Positions 32,412 through 41,000 of a DNA stretch of 64,000 nucleotides are shown here, piece by piece. Within the stretch, counting starts at the first letter, position 1, and every line of letters starts with the position of its first letter. Position numbers and translations under genes: made by a program. The notes beneath the pieces were generated by a model. It saw only the letters and a program-made list of their open reading frames with translations, did not search any database and was not told where the DNA came from. The stretch covers positions 62,001 to 126,000 of the forward strand of contig NZ_JACHKT010000007.1 of assembly GCF_014204325.1 (NCBI RefSeq). Direction: 5' to 3'. This DNA comes from Arcicella rosea. Its GTDB lineage: Bacteria > Bacteroidota > Bacteroidia > Cytophagales > Spirosomataceae.

Positions 32412-33731
32412 ATGTCAATTATATTAACAAAAGAAGAAGCTAAAAAAATCATAGACAAGGTTTTAGCCTTTTCAAAAGCCGACGAAATGAGTGTGTCGCT
32501 GGGAGGTAGTCGCACAGGAAATATTCGTTATGCTAGAAACTCTGTTTCGACAAGTGGAGAATCACTTGACCTTTCTTTGGCAGTAACAGCAGTATTTGGC
32601 AAACGTTCAGGTACAGCAACTATCAACGAATTTGACGATAAATCTTTAGAAAAAACCGTTAGAAGAGCTGAAGAAATTGCCAAATTAGCCCCAGAAAATC
32701 CTGAATATGTACCGATGCTTGGGCCACAGACATATTTAGAAACAAGTACTTTTTCAGAAAGTACGGCTAAAATCGACCCAGATTATCGTGCAAAAGCTGC
32801 TTTTGAAAGTATAGACCCTTGTTCTAAAAAAGGCTTAACCGCTGCAGGTTACTTAGAAGATTCATCGGGCTTCAATGCTATGGGAAACAGCAAAGGGCTT
32901 TTTGCTTACAATAAATCAACTTCAATTGATTTTTCAATTACAGTTCGTACAGCAGACGGTTTAGGTTCTGGTTATGCCATTCGTGATTTTAACGATGCTT
33001 CGAAACTAAGTACAAAATCGGCAACAGAAATTGCCATGCAAAAAGCGTTGGCTTCAAGTTCAGCAAAAGCTTTAGAACCTGGAAAATATACCGTAATTCT
33101 TGAGCCTGCCGCTTCTATCGATTTATTGCAAAATATGATGCGAAGCATGGATGCCAGAAATGCTGACGAAGGAAGAAGTTTCTTGAGTAAGAAAGGTGGC
33201 GGTATTCGTTTAGGAGAAAAATTATTTGATGAAAGAGTTAATATATTCTCCGACCCAAGTAATCCTGAAATTCCTAAAGCTGGTTTTTCTGGTGATGGTC
33301 GTCCACAAGAAAAAATTTATTGGATAGAAAACGGAGTAGTAAAAAACCTTACTTATTCAAGATTTTGGGCAGAGAAAAAAGGTGTAAAAGCTACACCACC
33401 ACCATCAGGATTTATCATGGCGGGCGGTACAGAATCTTTAGCAGACTTGATTAAAGGAACTGAAAAAGGTATTTTGGTTACTCGTTTTTGGTATATCCGT
33501 GCGGTTGACCCACAAACATTACTTTACACAGGACTTACTCGTGACGGTACTTTTTATATTGAAAAAGGACAAATTAAATATCCAATCAAGAATTTCCGTT
33601 TCAATGAAAGCCCAGTAATTATGCTTAATAATTTAGAAGCAATGGGTGTGCCAATGCGTATTGGAGGTAGTTTGATTCCTCCGTTGAAAATAAGAGACTT
33701 TACCTTCAGTAGTTTATCTAATGCAGTTTAG
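32412..33731 (+). CDS. tldE: TldE/PmbA-family protein (copy 1)
   Basis: A 439-residue partner of TldD. It lacks the HExxxH motif, as expected for the non-catalytic TldE subunit. Markers: NIRYARNSVSTSGESLDLSL at the N-terminus, RRAEEIAKLAPENPEYVPML, ALEPGKYTVILEPAASIDLL and ARNADEGRSFLSKKGG in the middle, and LYTGLTRDGTFYIEKGQIKY with NEAMGVPMRIGGSLIPP-like text at the end. No signal peptide or membrane helix is visible, in contrast to its TldD partner. In E. coli the two form a heterodimer, so the localisation mismatch deserves attention. Confidence 0.88.
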   Translation: MSIILTKEEAKKIIDKVLAFSKADEMSVSLGGSRTGNIRYARNSVSTSGESLDLSLAVTAVFGKRSGTATINEFDDKSLEKTVRRAEEIAKLAPENPEYVPMLGPQTYLETSTFSESTAKIDPDYRAKAAFESIDPCSKKGLTAAGYLEDSSGFNAMGNSKGLFAYNKSTSIDFSITVRTADGLGSGYAIRDFNDASKLSTKSATEIAMQKALASSSAKALEPGKYTVILEPAASIDLLQNMMRSMDARNADEGRSFLSKKGGGIRLGEKLFDERVNIFSDPSNPEIPKAGFSGDGRPQEKIYWIENGVVKNLTYSRFWAEKKGVKATPPPSGFIMAGGTESLADLIKGTEKGILVTRFWYIRAVDPQTLLYTGLTRDGTFYIEKGQIKYPIKNFRFNESPVIMLNNLEAMGVPMRIGGSLIPPLKIRDFTFSSLSNAV

Positions 33732-33986
33732 TTGATGAAGGTGAATGGCTGTAAACCCAGACCATTCACCTTCTTTATTTAACCATTCATCAAAATCATC
33801 ATTTCAAAGTATTTAATACTTCATCAGAAACAATATATTTAGGTATTTGGAAAAACTTAACAAAGAGGTTTTTGGAGTATCTTATTAACTTTTAGCATCA
33901 CTTTGAAAGATTTAATAAGTATAATTCCTTAACAATTTTCGTGAGTATTTTTCTTTTATCTATTTCAACAAAAAAACTAAAAAACT

Positions 33987-35627
33987 TTGAAAAGAAGAGA
34001 TTTTATTCAAATGTCAGGCTTGGGAATGGGAGCGATGATGCTACCAAACATCCCAATCGTCGGAAGGTCTGTTTCAGCAGAAGCTCTTATGGATGGTTAC
34101 GTAGATGTAGCTGTTAAAAAAAGATTAGCTGATGCTGCTCTCAATGCTGCCAAAGCCAAAGGCGCAACTTACACCGATGTAAGAATTGGGCGTTACCTCA
34201 ATCAATATGTTGTTACTCGTGAAGACAAAGTTCAAAACATTGTCAACACCGAATCTTATGGAGTAGGCGTAAGAGTAATTGCCAATGGTTGTTGGGGTTT
34301 TGCGGCGGTGGTAGATGCCAAATCAGAAGCCGATACCGCACGTGCCGCCGAAGAAGCCGTGGCGATTGCCAAAGCAAATGCCAAATTGATGACGCAACCT
34401 GTTCAATTAGCTCCACAAAAAGGTTTTGGAGAAGTTAGCTGGAAAGCACCCATTCAGAAAAATGCTTTTGAAGTCCCGATTAAAGAAAAAGTTGATTTAC
34501 TATTGGGTGTAAATGATGCTGCCATGAAAAATGGTGCTAATTATGTAAACTCAGTGATGTTTTTAGTGAACGAGCAAAAGTATTTTGCTTCTTCGGATGG
34601 TTCGTATATCGACCAAGATATTCATAGAATTTGGCCGATTTTTAATGTCACCACTATCGACCCTAAATCTGGGAAATTTGAAACTCGCCGTACATTAAGT
34701 GCACCAATGGGAATGGGTTACGAATACCTTCAAACTAATCCAAGCGATAAAATTACAGGAATAACTACTCGCTACAACAAAGGTTACGATATGTTGGAAG
34801 ACGTTATCGCTGCCTCAAAACAAGCCAAAGAAAAACTTACCGCAAAATCTGTAGAAGCTGGGAAGTACGATTTAGTATTAGACCCTTCACACCTTTGGTT
34901 AACGATTCACGAATCGGTAGGTCACCCATTGGAACTTGACCGTGTTTTGGGTTACGAAGCCAATTTTGCAGGTACTTCATTTGCTACTTTAGATAAATGG
35001 CAAAGTAAAAACTTCAACTACGGAAGCAAACAAGTAAATCTATTTGCTGATAAAACACAAGTAGGTTCGCTAGGTGCTGTAGGTTGGGACGACGAAGGAG
35101 TAAAAACCAAACAATGGGATTTAGTAAAAGATGGTACTTTGGTGAATTACCAAGCCATTCGTGACCAAGCCCATATTATCGGCGAAAAGGAATCTCATGG
35201 TTGTTGTTATGCAGATAGCTGGTCGTCAGTACAGTTTCAACGGATGGCAAATGTTTCGCTTGCCGCAGGCAAAACACCTTTATCGGTTGAAGAAATGATT
35301 AAAGATGTTAAAAAAGGAATTTATATTATTGGTGATGGTTCGTTCTCGATTGACCAACAACGTTATAACTTCCAATTTGGCGGACAATTGTATTATGAGA
35401 TTAAAGATGGAAAAATTGTAGGAATGCTAAAAGATGTGGCTTACCAATCGAATACTCAGGAATTCTGGAATTCATGTGTACAAGTTTGTGATGAGCGTGA
35501 TTACCGTTTGGGTGGTTCTTTCTTTGATGGAAAAGGTCAGCCTTCGCAATCAAGTGCTGTTTCACATGGTAGTTCAACAGCTCGTTTTAATGGCGTAAAT
35601 GTAATTAATACAGCAAGGAAAATATAG
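33987..35627 (+). CDS. tldD: TldD-family metallopeptidase with Tat-type signal (copy 2)
   Basis: A 546-residue paralogue of the gene at 30657, with the same leader plan (MKRRDFIQMSGLGMGAMMLP; RRDFIQ) and the catalytic LTIHESVGHPLELDRVLGYE. The start is a TTG at 33987; no ATG precedes the signal in frame, and the twin-arginine motif directly follows. Sequence and order match copy 1 almost block for block (for example HGCCYADSW and the QSNTQEFWNSC region), so this is a tandem duplication. The second TldE follows after a gap of 121 bases. Copies differ mainly in surface positions. Confidence 0.9.
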   Translation: MKRRDFIQMSGLGMGAMMLPNIPIVGRSVSAEALMDGYVDVAVKKRLADAALNAAKAKGATYTDVRIGRYLNQYVVTREDKVQNIVNTESYGVGVRVIANGCWGFAAVVDAKSEADTARAAEEAVAIAKANAKLMTQPVQLAPQKGFGEVSWKAPIQKNAFEVPIKEKVDLLLGVNDAAMKNGANYVNSVMFLVNEQKYFASSDGSYIDQDIHRIWPIFNVTTIDPKSGKFETRRTLSAPMGMGYEYLQTNPSDKITGITTRYNKGYDMLEDVIAASKQAKEKLTAKSVEAGKYDLVLDPSHLWLTIHESVGHPLELDRVLGYEANFAGTSFATLDKWQSKNFNYGSKQVNLFADKTQVGSLGAVGWDDEGVKTKQWDLVKDGTLVNYQAIRDQAHIIGEKESHGCCYADSWSSVQFQRMANVSLAAGKTPLSVEEMIKDVKKGIYIIGDGSFSIDQQRYNFQFGGQLYYEIKDGKIVGMLKDVAYQSNTQEFWNSCVQVCDERDYRLGGSFFDGKGQPSQSSAVSHGSSTARFNGVNVINTARKI

Positions 35628-35631
35628 CTTT

Positions 35632-35713
35632 AGGCTATCAGCTTTCGGTCTTCAGCTTTCGGATTTAATAATCCTTTTAAAAATCCGACATCTGAAATCC
35701 GATACCCGAAAGC
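35632..35713. repeat. Family A imperfect inverted repeat between tldD and tldE (copy 2)
   Basis: The left part, GGCTATCAGCTTTCGGTCTT and onward, is partly complementary to the right part (AATCCGACATCTGAAATCC, then CGATACCCGAAAGCTA-like text). It occupies the same place in the second tldDE pair as 32307-32382 does in the first. The individual words agree but the exact arm order does not, so it was not simply copied unchanged. Confidence 0.7.
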
Positions 35714-35748
35714 TAACTAGCTTCCAAACTCTTTAATCTCGAAACAAA

Positions 35749-37086
35749 ATGTCAGTAATATTAACCGAAAGTGAAGCTAAAACCTTGCTTGAAAAGGTTT
35801 TAAAGTATTCAAAAGCAGATGAATGTGAAGTGAATCTGTCTGGCGAAATACGTGGAAATATCCGCTATGCTCGTAATGAAGTATCCACAAGTGGTGCTTT
35901 AACTAATCAAAATTTATCGGTGCAGTCTGCCTTTGGTAAAAAAGTAGGCGTTGCAACCATTGATGAATTTGATGATGCTTCTTTGGAAAAAGTAGTGCGT
36001 CGTTCAGAAGAATTGGCACAACTAGCTCCTGAAAACCCAGAATATGTAGGTTTGTTAGGGCCACAAACTTATATAAAATCTAATGGATATTTTGATTCAA
36101 CTGCCAGCGTTTCGCCAGATACTCGTGCAGAAGCTGTCAGTAAAAGTTTGAAATTATCCAGAGAACAAAAATTAGTTGCTGCTGGCTTTTTAGAAGACCA
36201 AAAAGGTTACTCTGCCATGATGAATTCTAAAGGGCTTTTTGCTTTTTACAAAAGTACGAATGTGAATTTTTCTTTGACAGTTCGTACAGAAGATGGTACA
36301 GGTTCTGGCTACGTAGCAAAAGGCTATAGCGATGTTAATAAATTAGATACTGCAGCAGCGACAAAAATTGCGATGCAAAAATCATTGGGTTCAAAAGGAG
36401 CAAGAGCTTTAGAACCCGGTAAATATACCGTGATTCTAGAACCAACTGCGGCAGTAGTTTTATTAGAAAACATCTATTACGATATGGATGCCCGCAGTGC
36501 AGATGAAGGTCGTTCGTTTTTCAGTAAACCCGGAGGAAAAACAAAGCTTGGCGAAAAGATTGTCGATGAAAGAGTAACGTTTTTCTCAGATCCAATGCAT
36601 CCAGAATTACCAGCAGCTTCTTGGTCTGGTGATGGTTTACCACAAGAAAAAATGATGTGGATTGAAAAAGGCGTGGTTAAAAATCTTTCTTATTCAAGAT
36701 ATTGGGCAAAAGAAAAAGGTGTAAAACCAATTCCTTCTCCTAATAACATGATTATGACGGGTGGAACGGCCACTTTGGAAGAAATGATTAAAAGTACACA
36801 AAGAGGTATTTTAGTCACTAAACTTTGGTATATCCGTTCTGTAGATCCACAAACATTATTACAAACTGGTCTTACACGTGACGGTACTTTTTACATTGAA
36901 GATGGAAAAATCAAGTATCCAATCAAAAATTTCAGATTCAACGAAAGTCCGATTATCATGCTCAATAACCTTGAAATGTTAGGTAAAACTGAACGTGTAG
37001 TAAGTACAGAATCGAATCAGAATTACATGGTACCGCCAATGAAAATCAGAGAGTTTACTTTCTCGTCACTTTCGGATGCGGTATAA
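35749..37086 (+). CDS. tldE: TldE/PmbA-family protein (copy 2)
   Basis: A 445-residue paralogue of the gene at 32412. The shared parts are NIRYARNEVSTSGALTNQNL, EELAQLAPENPEYVGLLGPQ, ALEPGKYTVILEPTAAVVLL, ARSADEGRSFFSKPGGKTKL, SVDPQTLLQTGLTRDGTFYI and the KNFRFNESPIIMLNNLE tail. It again lacks HExxxH and any signal peptide. It carries a short insert near the end (ERVVSTESNQNYMVPPMKI) absent in copy 1. The pair completes the duplicated tldD-tldE module and is followed by a DUF4159 gene after a family A repeat. Confidence 0.88.
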   Translation: MSVILTESEAKTLLEKVLKYSKADECEVNLSGEIRGNIRYARNEVSTSGALTNQNLSVQSAFGKKVGVATIDEFDDASLEKVVRRSEELAQLAPENPEYVGLLGPQTYIKSNGYFDSTASVSPDTRAEAVSKSLKLSREQKLVAAGFLEDQKGYSAMMNSKGLFAFYKSTNVNFSLTVRTEDGTGSGYVAKGYSDVNKLDTAAATKIAMQKSLGSKGARALEPGKYTVILEPTAAVVLLENIYYDMDARSADEGRSFFSKPGGKTKLGEKIVDERVTFFSDPMHPELPAASWSGDGLPQEKMMWIEKGVVKNLSYSRYWAKEKGVKPIPSPNNMIMTGGTATLEEMIKSTQRGILVTKLWYIRSVDPQTLLQTGLTRDGTFYIEDGKIKYPIKNFRFNESPIIMLNNLEMLGKTERVVSTESNQNYMVPPMKIREFTFSSLSDAV

Positions 37087-37090
37087 TATT

Positions 37091-37211
37091 TAGCTTTCGG
37101 ATTTCGGTCGTCGGCTATCTGTCATCGGGTTTTAGCATGTAGATTAATTTAAAATAAATCTAGCATTTAATATCCGATGACCGACTTCCAACGGCTGACA
37201 TCCGAAAGCCA
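37091..37211. repeat. Long family A inverted repeat, 55-bp arms
   Basis: The arms 37091-37145 and 37157-37211 pair over 55 bases with roughly 70 percent complementarity and an 11-base loop. Words include TAGCTTTCGGATTTCGGTCG and its partners. It reaches almost to the start of the DUF4159 gene, so an N-terminal extension reading through it is rejected. Confidence 0.75.
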
Positions 37212-37221
37212 ACTCAAAATT

Positions 37222-37836
37222 ATGAAACCATTTATTTTTACAAGAATTCAATACAGTTCTGGAGATTGGGATACTGACCAACGAATGCCTTCAAATATCC
37301 TTAATTCATTGGTAGAATACACAACGATACCCATTGATGAAAAAGAAAAAGTGGTTTTATTGAGCAGTAACGAGCTTTTTAAAAGTCCTTTTTGCTATTT
37401 GAGTGGACATAAATTGGTAGAATTTTCCAGTAAAGAAAGAGACAATTTTCGCAAATATGTAGAAAACGGTGGTTTTGTGTTTGTAGATGATTGTAATCAT
37501 GATATTGATGGACTTTTTGCCAAATCTTTTGAACAAGAAATGGGAAGAACTTTCGGCGAAAAAGCTTTACAAAAAATCCCGAATACTCATCCAATTTACA
37601 ATTGCTTTTTCCATTTTGAAGGCCCACCAACAACCAGTTTTGAATTAAACGGTTGGGGAGATGACCTTGTTCATGATTATTTAAAAGCTATCACCATCAA
37701 TGATAGAATTGGCGTTTTGTACAGTAATAAAGATTACGGCTGTGAATGGGATTATGACTTCCGAAATAAGCGATGGCTCGCAGAAGACAATACAAAATTT
37801 GGAGTAAATATCATTCAATACGCACTAACAGTATAG
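37222..37836 (+). CDS. DUF4159-domain protein
   Basis: A 204-residue protein formed almost wholly of a DUF4159 domain, a fold related to class I glutamine amidotransferases but without known catalysis. Markers are FIFTRIQYSSGDWDTDQR near the N-terminus, ERDNFRKYVENGGFVFVDDC in the middle and HPIYNCFFHFEGPP, with GVLYSNKDYGCEWDYDF towards the end. I take the ATG at 37222, since the longer frame from 37177 would be translated from a family A repeat. No signal peptide is seen. DUF4159 commonly occurs with MoxR and DUF58 genes, which follow directly (4 bases). Confidence 0.85.
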   Translation: MKPFIFTRIQYSSGDWDTDQRMPSNILNSLVEYTTIPIDEKEKVVLLSSNELFKSPFCYLSGHKLVEFSSKERDNFRKYVENGGFVFVDDCNHDIDGLFAKSFEQEMGRTFGEKALQKIPNTHPIYNCFFHFEGPPTTSFELNGWGDDLVHDYLKAITINDRIGVLYSNKDYGCEWDYDFRNKRWLAEDNTKFGVNIIQYALTV

Positions 37837-37839
37837 ACA

Positions 37840-38823
37840 TTGGAAAATAAAGACCTTACTTTTTATAAAACATTAGTGGCGAAACTGCCATTGCTCAAAA
37901 AAGAAATTGCCAAAGTTATTGTAGGACAAGAAGAAGCAATTGATGAAATCCTGATTTCCCTTTTGGCAGGTGGACATTGTTTGTTGGAAGGCGTTCCAGG
38001 TTTGGCAAAAACGTTGATGGTAAAAACTATCTCTGAGGCGTTAGAAATGAAATTCAAAAGAGTACAATTCACGCCTGATTTAATGCCGGGTGATATTGTA
38101 GGAACTGAAATTTTGGAAGAAGACCACGAAACTGGTAAGAAATTCTTCAAATTTAATAAAGGGCCAATCTTTGCAAATATTGTTTTGGCAGATGAAATCA
38201 ACCGTACTCCTCCTAAAACGCAAGCAGCTTTACTTGAAGCGATGCAAGAATATAAAGTAACTTATGCAGGTACAAATTATGATTTGCCTAAGCCTTTTTT
38301 GATTATTGCCACGCAAAATCCCATCGAACAAGCGGGTACTTATCCACTTCCAGAAGCTCAATTAGACCGCTTTTTATTGTACATCAAACTGGGCTATCCT
38401 TCTGAAACAGAGGAATTACAAGTATTAAAAAGTACGACTGGTGTAGGTAAGCAAACTTTACAAACGGTGATGACTGACGAAGACATTATTACTTTGCAAC
38501 AACTAACCCGTCAGGTACATATTAGTGAAGAATTGATTGTAAAAATCAATCAAATCGTACGCTCTACTCGTCCAGCAAGTACTTCTTCAACTTTTGTAAA
38601 ACAATGGTGCGATTGGGGAGCAGGCCCACGAGCAGGACAAGCTTTAGTACTTTGTGCCAAAGCAAGAGCCGTTTTAAACGAACGTTTTTCTATATTACCA
38701 GAAGACATTGAAACACTTGCCTTTCCGATTTTAAGACATCGTATTGCCCTTAATTTCAGAGCTGATGCCGAAGGAATTACGACGGATGATGTGATTGCTG
38801 AATTATTGAAAAATTTGAAATAA
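37840..38823 (+). CDS. MoxR-family AAA+ ATPase
   Basis: A 327-residue AAA+ chaperone ATPase of the MoxR type. Walker A is LEGVPGLAKTLMVK, Walker B is IVLADEINRTPPKTQAALLE, sensor 1 is LIIATQNPIEQAGTYPLPEA with the arginine region QLDRFLLY, and the C-terminal helix bundle follows. The start is a TTG at 37840. MoxR proteins usually work with a von Willebrand factor A protein in metal insertion or protein-complex maturation, and the next gene supplies such a partner (DUF58). Spacing to DUF58 is 2 bases, so they are certainly co-transcribed. Confidence 0.94.
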   Translation: MENKDLTFYKTLVAKLPLLKKEIAKVIVGQEEAIDEILISLLAGGHCLLEGVPGLAKTLMVKTISEALEMKFKRVQFTPDLMPGDIVGTEILEEDHETGKKFFKFNKGPIFANIVLADEINRTPPKTQAALLEAMQEYKVTYAGTNYDLPKPFLIIATQNPIEQAGTYPLPEAQLDRFLLYIKLGYPSETEELQVLKSTTGVGKQTLQTVMTDEDIITLQQLTRQVHISEELIVKINQIVRSTRPASTSSTFVKQWCDWGAGPRAGQALVLCAKARAVLNERFSILPEDIETLAFPILRHRIALNFRADAEGITTDDVIAELLKNLK

Positions 38824-38825
38824 TT

Positions 38826-39692
38826 ATGGCATTATTATCAAACGAATTAGTAAAACTCAACAACCTACAGCTAGCTGGAAAACTAGTTAGTGAAGAGCTA
38901 ATGTTGGGAATTCACCACAGTAAACGCTTTGGCTACGGAATAGAATTTGAACAATACAAACATTATCAAGCTGGCGATGACCCTAAAAGAATCGACTGGA
39001 AACTCTATGCAAGAACGCAAAAGCATTTAGTTCGTGAATCTTCCACAGAAAGTAATTATCATCTTAGGCTAATAATTGATTTGTCTGGCTCGATGAATTA
39101 TGTCGAAAATGGTGTCAGTCGTTTACAATATGCTAAAATTTTATTGGCTTCTTTGGCTTATTTAGGCTATCGCCAAGGCGATATGATGAGTTTGTATGCC
39201 TTGCAAAATGGAGAAGTACAAACCTTAGTAAGTTCGGGAAAACAGTCTTTTCAAAGAATTTTATATGAACTTGAAAAAGCGGAAGCTAAAGGCGATTGGC
39301 AAAATCAGAATCCTAAATTTCCTGTTTTTCAACAAAAACAAAAAGAGGTTGTCATTTTCGTTTCCGACTTCCTACAAATCAGTGAAGAGTGGTTGAATTT
39401 GATAAAAAATCTAGCCAATCCGCATCGTGAAGTAATGGTTTTTCAGGTATTGGGTAAACAAGAATTAGCGTTTGATTTAAAAGGATTTTACCGTTTTAAA
39501 GATTTAGAAACTGGGAAAGAAGTAGAATTACAAGCAGAAAGTATCAAAGCAGAAGTCATTAAAAATGCACAGAATTACCAGAAGAATTTAGCATCTGCTT
39601 TACAAATACCATTTGTGTATTTACTCCAGACAAATCTGGGGGAACCCATCGCCAATGTCATCAGCGAATCTTTGAAAAAAAGGAAAGGGTGA
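38826..39692 (+). CDS. DUF58 / von Willebrand factor A-like protein
   Basis: A 288-residue DUF58 protein. The family block AGDDPKRIDWKLYARTQKHL is followed by a VWA-like domain with the metal-ion site LIIDLSGSMNY (DxSxS form). The middle has VVIFVSDFLQISEEWLNLI. No membrane helix is present, unlike many DUF58 proteins, so it is likely peripheral. It follows the MoxR gene by 2 bases, and the pair is the minimal MoxR-VWA unit. The next gene carries a BatA-like anchor. The target complex is not known; neighbouring TldD/TldE would be an attractive partner (inference). Confidence 0.9.
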   Translation: MALLSNELVKLNNLQLAGKLVSEELMLGIHHSKRFGYGIEFEQYKHYQAGDDPKRIDWKLYARTQKHLVRESSTESNYHLRLIIDLSGSMNYVENGVSRLQYAKILLASLAYLGYRQGDMMSLYALQNGEVQTLVSSGKQSFQRILYELEKAEAKGDWQNQNPKFPVFQQKQKEVVIFVSDFLQISEEWLNLIKNLANPHREVMVFQVLGKQELAFDLKGFYRFKDLETGKEVELQAESIKAEVIKNAQNYQKNLASALQIPFVYLLQTNLGEPIANVISESLKKRKG

Positions 39693-39803
39693 TTTTGCTA
39701 TATGCTTTATGCTAAAATACCTTGCTCTGAATTTGAATAATTAAAATTGTATTTGCCTAAAGCCTACGCTTATAGCCTAAAGCTTAAAACAAAAATAAAT
39801 AAA

Positions 39804-41000
39804 ATGGAATTATTAAATCCTTTGATGCTTTGGGGAACATTGGCGATTGCTGTGCCGATAATCATCCATTTTTGGCATCAAAAAAAAGGAAAAGTAATAT
39901 ATTGGGCAGCCACAAACTGGCTAATCGAAAAAAATCTTCAACAATCCGGAGGCATTCGATTAGACAATATTTTGTTGCTTTTGCTCAGGTGTTTATTGTT
40001 ACTGTTACTTTGTTTTTTACTGAGTAAACCTTTTCTAAATACTTTCGGGAATCATCAAGCAGATAATAAAGTACATTTGGTACAAGCAAAAAGTTTTGTC
40101 ACTGAAAATTATAAATTTGAACTGCAAGAAGCCTTAAAGAAAGGAGAAAAATGTTATTGGTTTTCAGAGAAATTATTGCCAATTACTGATTTACAGCAAA
40201 CACCTCAAAATGAAAATTTAGATGGTGAATTACTTCAAAAAAGTTTAAATAAATTAGGTGAAGTAATTGATAAAGAGCATATTAACTTATACTTCATCAA
40301 TTCAGAATCTTTGCAAACGCTGCCTCATATTTTTGTGCCGAATACTTTTGTACTGCATACTTCAATTGATACAAGCCAGCAAACCAGACCGTATTTAGGA
40401 TTTACTAATAATAAAAGAATACTTATCGGTTCAAATAAACTCCTGATTTTAGCACCAGAAAGCATTGAAAAAGGGCAGTCCAAACATTCAGGATTAATAA
40501 AAGTGTTAATTGAAAACCAAGATTCTGGCGAAAAACAAAGTATCAAAGCTGCACTCGAAGCGTTGGCTCAAACCTATCAGTTAGAGTTTGATTTGACTGA
40601 AAAAAGTAAACCTAATACTGCTTACGACGTCGTTTTTAGTACTCGTTTTCCAGAAAAGCCACTGTCTGATAATACACTTTACATTTTTTCAAATACGGCA
40701 AAATGGAAATTTTTAACAGAGAAATCTAATCAAATACTTTTTCCAAATTTGTTAAATGCTCAAGGTTCTGAAATAGTATTTGAAGGACTTTTTCCTGAAT
40801 TGCTAGGTGAAAAAATCATTCAACATTTTGGTTTACAAAATGAATACAAATCTTTAAGTCATCAACAACTCCATTCATTATTTAAAACTCAAAAGTACTT
40901 CAAATCAATATCAAACGACTGGTTTTCAAAGTCTTTATTATTACTTTTTGTATTACTCTTAGCTTTAGAAAGATGGATTGCCATTTATAAAAACTCATGA
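39804..41000 (+). CDS. BatA N-terminal-domain membrane protein
   Basis: A 398-residue protein starting MELLNPLMLWGTLAIAVPII, the aerotolerance-regulator (BatA) N-terminal domain with two membrane helices (second: LDNILLLLLRCLLLLLLCFL). A long periplasmic or soluble segment follows and a terminal helix LLLLFVLLLALERWIAIYK closes it. The soluble part has no MIDAS motif. I use the ATG at 39804; the longer frame from 39747 runs through a repeat-like stretch. The stop overlaps the next start by four bases (ATGA). It follows DUF58 in the usual order for this cluster. Confidence 0.85.
   Translation: MELLNPLMLWGTLAIAVPIIIHFWHQKKGKVIYWAATNWLIEKNLQQSGGIRLDNILLLLLRCLLLLLLCFLLSKPFLNTFGNHQADNKVHLVQAKSFVTENYKFELQEALKKGEKCYWFSEKLLPITDLQQTPQNENLDGELLQKSLNKLGEVIDKEHINLYFINSESLQTLPHIFVPNTFVLHTSIDTSQQTRPYLGFTNNKRILIGSNKLLILAPESIEKGQSKHSGLIKVLIENQDSGEKQSIKAALEALAQTYQLEFDLTEKSKPNTAYDVVFSTRFPEKPLSDNTLYIFSNTAKWKFLTEKSNQILFPNLLNAQGSEIVFEGLFPELLGEKIIQHFGLQNEYKSLSHQQLHSLFKTQKYFKSISNDWFSKSLLLLFVLLLALERWIAIYKNS

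Noticed and set aside
37177-37221. N-terminal extension of the DUF4159 protein
   Set aside because: The extra codons lie inside the right arm of a family A repeat, and an ATG at 37222 begins the conserved domain.
39747-39803. TTG-started extension of the BatA-like protein
   Set aside because: It reads through a repeat-like stretch and would put a polar tail before the BatA opening MELLNPLMLWG.
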